Origin: CAYJII01 sp964370225
GTDB lineage: Bacteria; Bacillota; Clostridia; Oscillospirales; Ruminococcaceae
Length of the DNA stretch: 64,000 nt
Direction of reading: 5' to 3'
NCBI GenBank assembly: GCA_964370225.1
Contig: CAYJII010000001.1
Span: 124,001-188,000, forward strand
Under the pieces are notes generated by a model. That model was not told where the DNA came from and made no database searches. It saw only the letters and a list, made by a program, of their open reading frames with translations. Positions 1 to 6,879 of the stretch are shown here, in pieces. Positions within the stretch are counted from its first letter, which is position 1, and each line of letters starts with the position of its first letter. A program made the translations under genes and the position numbers.

Positions 1-537
1 ATCAATTACTTCTTTTAACTCAAATTTGTTTTTATTCATGTTTATATTAGGTAAAACCTTACGTAAACTATATTCGCTTGAAGTTATGATACAGCTTTTT
101 TCTGGTGGGTTTAGTTTAAAATAAACCCATTCACCTAGATTAACAAAAATAATTATAGCTATCACCTGTAGCACAACTACACCCAAAAGCAGCCTAGGGT
201 CAGCTAATGTAAACACCAGATTATTGTTAGCGTTCGTGTTCATTATCGATAGCTGAACATATGTGACTAAATCCGTGATGACTGTAGCAAGCACCATCGA
301 GTGAGTCGTCGTTTTACTGCTCTGCTTACCTATAGCATAGCCGCCATACACGCTCATCAAACTCAGTCCTACCACTGCAAATGTGGTGGATACGATACCC
401 GATGTCCTTGATAAGTTGAGCAGGGACCATGTTTCTATCCCGAACATAAAAAAGAATATTAAAAATAAAGCTATAAATAAGCTTATCTTGAGTAAAAAAA
501 TCAATGTTTTTTCTATATGCCTTAACGAGTTTTTCAT
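1..537 (-). CDS. Exopolysaccharide polyprenyl glycosylphosphotransferase, N-terminal part (cut by window start)
   Basis: The minus strand is open from an ATG at 537 to the window edge (179 codons, no stop). The ATG has a strong AAGGAGG ribosome site 5 bases upstream. The protein opens with a hydrophobic segment (about residues 11-31), then two more hydrophobic stretches around 42-60 and 120-140, separated by the motif SVYGGYAIGKQ and ITDLVTYVQ. I recognise this as the membrane N-terminal region of Firmicutes sugar transferases that attach the first sugar phosphate to undecaprenyl phosphate for capsule or exopolysaccharide; the catalytic C-terminal domain lies outside the window. A TTGATA-18-TATAAT promoter sits at 567-596. 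The family call rests on remembered sequence similarity, so the fold is fairly sure and the substrate unknown. Confidence 0.72.
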   Translation of the reverse strand, partial: MKNSLRHIEKTLIFLLKISLFIALFLIFFFMFGIETWSLLNLSRTSGIVSTTFAVVGLSLMSVYGGYAIGKQSSKTTTHSMVLATVITDLVTYVQLSIMNTNANNNLVFTLADPRLLLGVVVLQVIAIIIFVNLGEWVYFKLNPPEKSCIITSSEYSLRKVLPNINMNKNKFELKEVID

Positions 538-566
538 GAGAACCTCCTTTTTAAGCTCGTGTTCCC

Positions 567-596
567 ATTATAACACAATCGTATTATTATTATCAA
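567..596 (-). promoter_or_regulatory. Sigma-A-type promoter for the sugar transferase gene
   Basis: Read on the minus strand, TTGATA (591-596) and TATAAT (567-572) are separated by 18 bases, about 30 bases before the ribosome site of the gene starting at 537. Confidence 0.5.
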
Positions 597-622
597 CACA
601 AATGCAAAATTATAATAAATTA

Positions 623-1849
623 TTAACCAATAGTTATTTTGTGGAATACTTTCTTTCCCTTTTTTATGATAATTTGATTTTCGTTAAAGTCAGATTTTGC
701 GAATTTTTTAAGAGGATCGCTAATTTTCACTTCATCCACGCTAACTCCGCCCTGTGTCACAAGTCTTCTTGCTTCGCCTTTTGAAGCAGTTAGCTTTGCT
801 TTTACCATCAAGTCAAGTATGGAAATTTCGCCATCTTCAAAATCAGAATCAGCCAGTTCAGTAGTTGGCATATCCTCGGAAATACCTCCGTTTGCAAAAA
901 CCATTCTAGCCGCTTCCATTGCTTTTGTAGCTTCTTCTTCGCCATGAACTAGTTTAGTAACCTCAAACGCTAACAACTCTTTTACTGCATTAAGCTCGCT
1001 ACCTTCTAAATGCTCGTATTTTGCGATTTCTTCCACAGGCACAAATGTAATCAGTTTTAAGCAGTTAATTACATCGCCATCAGCAACATTTCTCCAGTAT
1101 TGGAAAAACTCGTATGGCGAAGTTTTTTCTGGATCAAGCCAAAGTGCGCCTTTTGCAGTTTTGCCCATTTTATTACCTTCGCTATTTTTAAGTAGCGTAA
1201 TAGTGAGCGAGTATGCATCCTCACCTGTTTTTCTGCGAATTAAATCAGAACCTGCTAGCATATTGCTCCACTGGTCGTCGCCACCGAACTGCATGTTACA
1301 GCCATATTCTCTGTGCAGGTGCAAAAAGTCGTATGCTTGCATTATCATGTAGTTGAATTCTAAGAAGCTTAGCCCTTTTTCCATGCGCTGTTTGTAGCAC
1401 TCCGCTCTTAGCATGTTGTTAACAGAGAAACACGCTCCAACTTCTCTTAAAAGCTCGATGTAATTTAAGTTTAATAGCCAATCTGCATTGTTAACGATAA
1501 TAGCTTTATCCTCGCCAAATTCGATGAATTTTTCGATTTGCTCTTTAAAGCGTTTGCAGTTTTCTTCGATAGTTTCCGGTGTCATCATGGAGCGCAAATC
1601 TGTTCTGCCCGATGGGTCACCTACAAATCCTGTGCCACCACCTAGTAGCACAACAGGTCTATTTCCTGCCATTTGCAGACGTTTCATTAAGCATAAAGCC
1701 ATGAAATGACCTACGTGCAATGAGTCTGCAGTTGGGTCAAATCCGATGTAAAATTTCGCGCCACCGTTATTGATAAGCTCCCTGATTTCCTCTTCGTTTG
1801 TTACTTGCGCGATAAGACCTCTAGCCTGTAGTTCTTCGTAAATTTTCAT
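623..1849 (-). CDS. tyrS: Tyrosyl-tRNA synthetase
   Basis: Class I aminoacyl-tRNA synthetase that charges tRNA-Tyr in the cytoplasm. The 408-residue protein has the usual bacterial length. Visible hallmarks: HVGH at residues 45-48 (HIGH motif), the nucleotide-fold segment GGGTGFVGDPSGR around 70-82, GGDDQW at 189-194 and the KMSKS-equivalent KMGKT at 227-231. The last 65 or so residues form an S4 RNA-binding domain. It lies 43 bases downstream of the GNAT gene and both are downstream of a T-box leader whose specifier codon is UAC (Tyr), which fits tyrosine-starvation control. No terminator is evident before the next gene. Identity is certain. Confidence 0.97.
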   Translation of the reverse strand: MKIYEELQARGLIAQVTNEEEIRELINNGGAKFYIGFDPTADSLHVGHFMALCLMKRLQMAGNRPVVLLGGGTGFVGDPSGRTDLRSMMTPETIEENCKRFKEQIEKFIEFGEDKAIIVNNADWLLNLNYIELLREVGACFSVNNMLRAECYKQRMEKGLSFLEFNYMIMQAYDFLHLHREYGCNMQFGGDDQWSNMLAGSDLIRRKTGEDAYSLTITLLKNSEGNKMGKTAKGALWLDPEKTSPYEFFQYWRNVADGDVINCLKLITFVPVEEIAKYEHLEGSELNAVKELLAFEVTKLVHGEEEATKAMEAARMVFANGGISEDMPTTELADSDFEDGEISILDLMVKAKLTASKGEARRLVTQGGVSVDEVKISDPLKKFAKSDFNENQIIIKKGKKVFHKITIG

Positions 1850-1892
1850 TTTTCTCTCTCCTAAATTTATATTTTAATTTTTGTAAAAGTTG

Positions 1893-2375
1893 TCATTTTT
1901 CCTCAGAAATTTGTTTTGCGTAAAAAACTAGGTCCATGCCTTCTTTTATGTTCTGGTACTTTCCAGTTTTAACATATCCCATTTTTTCATACAAATAGCA
2001 AAGTTTTTTCTCTTGCTTTATCGTGTCGAGTTCCCATCTTTTTGCATTTGGATATAGCTTTTCAGTTTCTGTGATAGTCATTTGTGCATAGCCAAATCCT
2101 TGGTATTCAGGCAATATTCCCATCGGTGAAATTTTACAGGTATAATCGTTTATGCGAAAAACTCTAATAAATCCAATTACTTTATCTTCAAATTCAATGA
2201 AATAATAATCGCTAAATTCATGATTGAATTTCTCCGTTAATATCTGGATAGATTCAGTAGCTGGATTTGTTTTTTCATCATTATATTTCTCAAACAATGC
2301 CGCAAAAGACTTAATCTGTAAAGCGTGAATTTCTTCACAGTCATTAATATTTGCTTTTTCAAGTTTAATACCCAT
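1893..2375 (-). CDS. GNAT-family N-acetyltransferase between T-box leader and tyrS
   Basis: A 160-residue GNAT acetyltransferase. The acetyl-CoA binding segment is visible as ISPMGILPEYQGFGYAQ (roughly residues 93-109, a variant of the R/Q-x-x-G-x-G/A loop), followed by the typical C-terminal YLYEKMGYVKTG stretch. The substrate cannot be read from sequence. The ATG at 2375 has GGAGG at 2381-2385, immediately beside the assembly gap. It is the first gene after the tyrosine T-box leader, so it is probably co-regulated with tyrS by uncharged tRNA-Tyr, provided the gap hides no promoter or terminator. Confidence 0.85.
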   Translation of the reverse strand: MGIKLEKANINDCEEIHALQIKSFAALFEKYNDEKTNPATESIQILTEKFNHEFSDYYFIEFEDKVIGFIRVFRINDYTCKISPMGILPEYQGFGYAQMTITETEKLYPNAKRWELDTIKQEKKLCYLYEKMGYVKTGKYQNIKEGMDLVFYAKQISEEK

Positions 2376-2385
2376 ATGAACCTCC

Positions 2386-2485
2386 NNNNNNNNNNNNNNN
2401 NNNNNNNNNNNNNNNNNNNNNNNNNNNNNNNNNNNNNNNNNNNNNNNNNNNNNNNNNNNNNNNNNNNNNNNNNNNNNNNNNNNNN
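2386..2485. other. Assembly gap of exactly 100 N
   Basis: Exactly 100 undetermined bases. The same 7 bases, aacctcc, end the left flank (2379-2385) and begin the right flank (2486-2492). Merging on them would rebuild a single AAGGAGG ribosome site before the GNAT start at 2375. The gap may therefore be a default spacer with little or no missing sequence, but that is inference. Confidence 0.95.
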
Positions 2486-2525
2486 AACCTCCTTGTATAA
2501 TATAAACACTTAGTTGCTTTTATTA

Positions 2526-2695
2526 AGGAAACTTTTTTTATCGCAAAAAGTTTCCTCGCCTAAAAACAGTCCACCGGACTGTTTTCTTCACGGTTCACCT
2601 TCCAAAATGCTCCCTACTGTAGGAGCATTCCGCTTGTTTGCGGACAAGCGTCCAAGGCGCCGCCTTTGGATACCGCGATTTTTTGTAAAAAATCG
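2526..2695. repeat. Cluster of six consecutive hairpins (non-coding)
   Basis: Six inverted repeats sit head to tail in 170 bases: 2526-2537 with 2545-2556 (12 bp, perfect), 2563-2572 with 2576-2585 (10 bp, 3-base loop), 2606-2613 with 2622-2629 (8 bp), 2631-2637 with 2644-2650 (7 bp), 2651-2659 with 2661-2670 (9 bp with one bulge) and 2676-2684 with 2687-2695 (9 bp, 2-base loop). The stems have different sequences. The block is more GC-rich in places than its surroundings, codes for nothing convincing, and lies between the T-box terminator and the assembly gap. It looks like a mosaic palindromic repeat element; copy number in the genome cannot be judged here. Confidence 0.7.
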
Positions 2696-2719
2696 AGTAA
2701 AACTTTATAGGAAATAGTC

Positions 2720-3000
2720 CATAACAACACAAAACGTCCTCTGTTCGTATTCCGAACAGAGGACGATAAATTACCGTGGTACCACCTCAATTGCCTTATA
2801 TAAAGGCCGCTTAAGACCGCTAACACGGTCCTGTGCTATAACGGGCACACCCGACTAAGCCTACTGCAATTTTCGGCTCGCAACTCCGAGATGTATTCAT
2901 AAGTCATCCACTGCGTTTTCCCAGCAACCAAACGCTCTCTTAAAGTATCATAACAAATTACTTGTTCTCATCATAGTTTTTTTATATATTGCCATTATCT
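2720..3000 (-). promoter_or_regulatory. T-box leader, tyrosine (UAC specifier), controlling GNAT-tyrS
   Basis: On the minus strand a sigma-A promoter (3004-3032) is followed by a full T-box leader. Stem I carries the conserved AGAGAG and GTTGCTGG-like elements (about 2925-2940), and the specifier loop reads GAA-TAC-AT with the tyrosine codon at 2893-2895. The T-box itself, AGGTGGTACCACGG, spans about 2774-2787. The terminator stem CGTCCTCTGTTCGG with its partner covers 2735-2765 and is followed by TTTT. Uncharged tRNA-Tyr would pair with the specifier and T-box bulge and favour the antiterminator. The downstream synthetase gene is tyrS, which matches the specifier. Confidence 0.93.
2731..2765 (-). 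terminator. T-box intrinsic terminator
   Basis: Perfect stem between 2735-2747 and 2753-2765 with a short loop, followed on the minus strand by four T residues. Its 5' arm overlaps the end of the T-box antiterminator region, as expected for a transcriptional T-box switch. Confidence 0.88.
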
Positions 3001-3003
3001 GCA

Positions 3004-3032
3004 ATATTATCACAAATTAAATTTTCTGTCAA
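3004..3032 (-). promoter_or_regulatory. Sigma-A promoter of the T-box/tyrS unit
   Basis: TTGACA (3027-3032) and TAATAT (3004-3009) with 17-base spacing on the minus strand. The -35 box overlaps the stop codon of recN (3029-3031). Confidence 0.75.
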
Positions 3033-4708
3033 CTGTTTTTTGAAGTCTCTACCATTTCTTTTGCATTTTGAAGTGTGAGTTTTGTAATCACATCAGTCCC
3101 CATAATCCTTGCTACTTCCTCGATTTTTTCATCGTATGAAAGCAGTTTTATCTCAGTAAAAGTCCGCTCATCCTTCGTGCGCTTGCTGATAAATAAATTA
3201 TTGTCCGCGAGCGCTGCAATCTGTGCAGAATGTGTCACGCACATAACCTGTCTGTTCTTCGAAACTTCTCTTAATTTCATCCCGATTTTTTGTGCAGATT
3301 TTCCGCTAACACCAGTATCAATCTCATCAAAAATCAGCGAGTTAATATTATCTTTTTGCGCCATCGTGCTCTTTATCGCCAGCATTATCCTCGACAGTTC
3401 CCCTCCTGAGGCTATCTTGCTAATAGACTTTAGTTCTTCCCCTTTATTTGTGGAGAATAAAAATTCTACGATATCGCAACCTTTCGCTCCATATTTACCT
3501 TTTTGCACATTCACTTTCAGCTTAACATTTGGCATGTCTAAAAATATTAGTTCGCGCTCCACTTTTTCGCCAAATTTTTGCGCTGAAACGTTTCGCTTTT
3601 GCGAAATCATATGCGCTTTGTCCATGACGATTTTCTTTTGCTTATTAATTTTTTCGATGAGTATTAATTTTTCTTCATCCGCAAACTTAATCTTATCTAG
3701 TTTTGCTTTTGACTCATCATATAATTTTATTATTCCATTTAAATCCAAGTTATACTTGCGCTTTAGTTTATTGATTAAATCAAATCTATATTCAAGATTA
3801 TCGTACTCACTTTGGTCAAAATCAAGATTATCCAACATCCCACCGATGTCGAGCACCACTTCGTCAAGCTCATATTTTATACTGCTAAGCTTTTGCGAAA
3901 ATCCCTTGATTTTTTCGTCACACTCCTCAACCGCCTCAAGCTTCGATATTGCGCTTGCTATCATGTCCGTTACCGCAAATTCGCCGTCCGAGCCATCTGA
4001 GTTTAACATAAAATATGTTTGTGTCAAGCTTTTTGAAATCCTCACATGGTTTCTCATCGCAGTGATGTTTTTTTCAATTTCTTCGTCTTCGCCTACTTTG
4101 ATATTCGCTTTCTCCAGCTCTTCTATCACGAAGTTTAAATACTCCGTTTCGCTTTGCTTTTTCCCCTCGTCACTTGCAAGTTTTTTATACTCATTTTTGA
4201 GTCTATTATATTCATCGTACTCGCTTTTGTATAAAGAAAGCTCACTTTCGTTTGCGGAAAACGCATCGAGTATATTAATGTGGTTATCGCTGTTTAAAAG
4301 CATTTGACTATCGTGCTGTCCGTGAATATTAATTAGCATCGTGCCAATTTCTTTTAACAACGCCACAGTTACAGGCCTATTCATAATTTTTGCACTGCTT
4401 TTTGCGTCCGCTGTTATCTCTCTTGAGATAATCAGATCCTCTTCGCCTATATCAAACCCACTCTCGTTTAACAAAGCTTTAACCTGTGCAGACACATCGC
4501 TAAACACTCCGCTAACAAACGCTTTTTTCGCGCCTGTGCGCACAATCTCCTTGCTAGAGCGCTGCCCTAACACCAAGTTAATTGCGTCTATCAAAATGGA
4601 TTTCCCCGCACCAGTTTCCCCAGTCAGCGCAGTAAGTCCTATATCAAAATTAATACTGATTTTTTCAATCACAGCTAAATTTTCAATATAAAGCTCTTTT
4701 AACATCAT
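3029..4708 (-). CDS. recN: DNA repair protein RecN
   Basis: SMC-like ATPase acting early in double-strand break repair. The 559-residue protein has Walker A GETGAGKS at 30-37, a long coiled-coil middle (about 150-370), the ABC signature ASGGELSR near 435 and Walker B SLIFDEIDTG near 457-466, the usual order and length. Two ATGs are adjacent at 4708 and 4705; the family normally begins M-L, so 4705 is possible. The ribosome site AGGA is just upstream and argR ends 6 bases before. The argR-recN pair is a classic Firmicutes arrangement at the end of the xse/isp/dxs cluster. Confidence 0.96.
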   Translation of the reverse strand: MMLKELYIENLAVIEKISINFDIGLTALTGETGAGKSILIDAINLVLGQRSSKEIVRTGAKKAFVSGVFSDVSAQVKALLNESGFDIGEEDLIISREITADAKSSAKIMNRPVTVALLKEIGTMLINIHGQHDSQMLLNSDNHINILDAFSANESELSLYKSEYDEYNRLKNEYKKLASDEGKKQSETEYLNFVIEELEKANIKVGEDEEIEKNITAMRNHVRISKSLTQTYFMLNSDGSDGEFAVTDMIASAISKLEAVEECDEKIKGFSQKLSSIKYELDEVVLDIGGMLDNLDFDQSEYDNLEYRFDLINKLKRKYNLDLNGIIKLYDESKAKLDKIKFADEEKLILIEKINKQKKIVMDKAHMISQKRNVSAQKFGEKVERELIFLDMPNVKLKVNVQKGKYGAKGCDIVEFLFSTNKGEELKSISKIASGGELSRIMLAIKSTMAQKDNINSLIFDEIDTGVSGKSAQKIGMKLREVSKNRQVMCVTHSAQIAALADNNLFISKRTKDERTFTEIKLLSYDEKIEEVARIMGTDVITKLTLQNAKEMVETSKNS

Positions 4709-4714
4709 TTTTTC

Positions 4715-5170
4715 CTACTCATCAATTAATTTTAACAGTTCCTTAGAAAACAGCTCGCATTTCTCTTCTGTTCGCATTAATATAAATATGGTGTCATCTC
4801 CCGCTAATGTTCCAACTACACCATCCCACTCCATTAAGTCAAACGCTGCACATGCAGCATTTGCCATGCCAACATGGCATTTTAGCACTACAGTATTTAG
4901 AGCGTAATCAATGCTTATCACCGATTCAGCAAAAATCGAGCGAATTTTACTTTTCACATTAGGTTTTATCCCCAAATCATGCGTCGTATATTTATATTTA
5001 CCTTGCGAAGTTAAAATTTTAATTAGCCCCAATTTTTTTATATCCCTCGAAATTGTAGCCTGTGTAACTTCATACCCCGAATTTGATAACTCTTCCAAAA
5101 TTCCATCTTGCGTAAAAATATCTTTCTCTTTAATTATATCCAGTATTTTTTCATGCCTTGCACTGTTCAT
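4715..5170 (-). CDS. argR: Arginine repressor ArgR/AhrC
   Basis: Arginine-responsive hexameric DNA-binding protein that represses arginine biosynthesis. The 151-residue protein has the family length: an N-terminal winged helix (about 1-70, with VTQATISRDIKKLGL as the recognition region) and a C-terminal oligomerisation/arginine-binding domain ending with GTLAGDDTIFILMR. The ATG at 5170 has AAGGAGG five bases upstream. Likely targets in this window are the two ARG boxes before argD (27348-27397). It is cotranscribed with recN and nadK by spacing. Confidence 0.96.
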   Translation of the reverse strand: MNSARHEKILDIIKEKDIFTQDGILEELSNSGYEVTQATISRDIKKLGLIKILTSQGKYKYTTHDLGIKPNVKSKIRSIFAESVISIDYALNTVVLKCHVGMANAACAAFDLMEWDGVVGTLAGDDTIFILMRTEEKCELFSKELLKLIDE

Positions 5171-5197
5171 ACATACCTCCTTATAATTATCCGATGA

Positions 5198-6058
5198 TTA
5201 TTCATATGCCCTTGTTATGAATTTTTTGTTTAATACTTCGTAAAACTGCTTTTGCTTTAGTTTTATTATTTTTACATTAGTTTCGCTTGCTCCAATGTTT
5301 ACAGTATCATCGTCTTCAATTTTTACATATTCTTTTCCATCAATTGTAAGATAAACGGGAGCATCTTTTCGCCCTTGAACTTTCACGCTGAGCACATCAT
5401 TTGTTGAAAAAATAATCGAGCGGTCAAATAACGAATGTGGCGAAATTGGAGTTAATATAATTAACTTCATATTAGGCTCCACTATAGGTCCACCCACCGA
5501 AAGCGAGTATGCTGTTGAACCAGTAGGCGTGGATATTATTATACCATCCGCTCTATATGAGCTTACATGCTTATCCATGCAAAACACATCTAAATCTATG
5601 ATTTTTGATAACGAACCTTTTGAAAAAACAAAATCATTTAATGCATAATAACTTTTCTCGTCCCTATCATTTTTAACCGTCGCTTTTATCATCATTCGCT
5701 CTTCTATGGTGTACTCGCCTTTAGCAAGCAGCTCGAGCGAGTCGATTTCATCTATCTCAACCTCTGCTAAAAAGCCCAATCTACCAGCGTTTACTCCCAA
5801 TATGGGCTTATCATATTCTACCGCGAATTTTGATGCAGTTATAATAGTTCCATCCCCACCGATAGTTATAATCACATCGCATTCACTAAGCATTGTATCA
5901 AGCTTGCCATAGCTTACTCCCTCAATGGAGTTAAAATTCACTACATGATCGTCCATTAGCACTTGCACGCCTAAGTCAATTAGTTTTTCTATTACCTGAA
6001 AACCACATTTCTGCGTGTTTTCTTTTTCTTCATTAGGCAGCAACAATACCTTCATCAT
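5198..6058 (-). CDS. nadK: NAD kinase
   Basis: ATP- or polyphosphate-dependent phosphorylation of NAD to NADP. Motifs: GGDGT at residues 67-71 (counting from the ATG at 6058) and the NE/D-type ALNDF with SPTGSTAYSLS, the latter being the family hallmark. I prefer the ATG at 6058 (286 residues) because AAAGGA lies 6 bases upstream; the frame extends to an ATG at 6082 that would overlap tlyA and adds unconserved residues. It sits between tlyA and argR, as in many Firmicutes. Confidence 0.95.
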   Translation of the reverse strand: MMKVLLLPNEEKENTQKCGFQVIEKLIDLGVQVLMDDHVVNFNSIEGVSYGKLDTMLSECDVIITIGGDGTIITASKFAVEYDKPILGVNAGRLGFLAEVEIDEIDSLELLAKGEYTIEERMMIKATVKNDRDEKSYYALNDFVFSKGSLSKIIDLDVFCMDKHVSSYRADGIIISTPTGSTAYSLSVGGPIVEPNMKLIILTPISPHSLFDRSIIFSTNDVLSVKVQGRKDAPVYLTIDGKEYVKIEDDDTVNIGASETNVKIIKLKQKQFYEVLNKKFITRAYE

Positions 6059-6078
6059 ACCATGTCCTTTCATGCATA

Positions 6079-6879
6079 TCATAGCTTTTCGTGAGAGTTT
6101 TTTACGACTTCCTTTATATTATCAAAATCCATCGCTGTTTTCTCTTCTGTGTTTATATAAAATAAATATTCAATATTTCCCTTAGGCCCTTTTATCGGGG
6201 AAAACGTTGCTCCGCAAACACATAAACCTTCACTATATAAGAAGTTGTAAATATCTTTACAGACATTTTCATGTGTCTTTTTATCTTTGACTACACCGTT
6301 CTTCCCAATTTTTTGGCGGCCTGCTTCAAATTGTGGTTTTACCAAGCACACAACTTTCGCCCCTTCTTTTAGGAAAGGTTTTATCGCAGGGAATATAAGT
6401 TTTAGTGAGATGAACGAAACATCTATCGACACAAAGTCAATTTTATCTCTGATAATATCGTCATTTAGGTTTCTCACATTAGTTTTTTCTAAGTTGACAA
6501 CACGTGCATCTTCACGCAGTTTTTGCGCTAATTGCTCATAACCCACATCGACAGCATACACCATTGTTGCACCATTTTGCAACATACAGTCAGTAAATCC
6601 TCCTGTTGAAGCACCGATATCCATGCAAGTAGTAGAGTTTAAATCTATGCTAAATAATTCTATCGCTTTTTCAAGTTTCAGCCCGCCACGACTGACAAAT
6701 TTTAGCGTTTCTCCTATAATTTCTATCGCAACATCACACGCGACACTCTCGCTAGCTTTCACAGCTTTTTTCCCACTGTAATATACTTGCCCGCTTGAAA
6801 TTAGCTGTTTTGCCCGCTCCCTTGAAGTCACAAGGCTGTTTTTCACCATGAGCGCATCCAGTCTCATTTTATCTTCCAT
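6079..6879 (-). CDS. TlyA-type rRNA 2'-O-methyltransferase (hemolysin A family)
   Basis: An S4 RNA-binding domain (about residues 5-65, with SRERAKQLISSGQVYYSG) is followed by an FtsJ/RrmJ-like SAM methyltransferase domain with DIGASTGGFTDCML as the cofactor loop. Characterised relatives methylate cytidines of 16S and 23S rRNA. The frame opens at 6903, but family members begin near MRLD; plausible starts are 6879 (used here, overlapping dxs by 11 bases) and 6867. It is sandwiched between dxs and nadK in the standard cluster order. Confidence 0.92.
   Translation of the reverse strand: MEDKMRLDALMVKNSLVTSRERAKQLISSGQVYYSGKKAVKASESVACDVAIEIIGETLKFVSRGGLKLEKAIELFSIDLNSTTCMDIGASTGGFTDCMLQNGATMVYAVDVGYEQLAQKLREDARVVNLEKTNVRNLNDDIIRDKIDFVSIDVSFISLKLIFPAIKPFLKEGAKVVCLVKPQFEAGRQKIGKNGVVKDKKTHENVCKDIYNFLYSEGLCVCGATFSPIKGPKGNIEYLFYINTEEKTAMDFDNIKEVVKNSHEKL

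Noticed and set aside
2237..2509. Frames that cross the assembly gap
   Set aside because: They consist largely of undetermined residues; nothing can be inferred from Ns.
2614..2826. 70-residue minus-strand frame across the T-box and hairpin cluster
   Set aside because: It runs through the T-box sequence and terminator stem, which explain the region better than a protein.
3075..4307. 410-residue plus-strand open frame antisense to recN
   Set aside because: Extremely Ser/Phe/Leu-rich, has no ribosome site or domain, and mirrors the codons of the clearly conserved recN gene.
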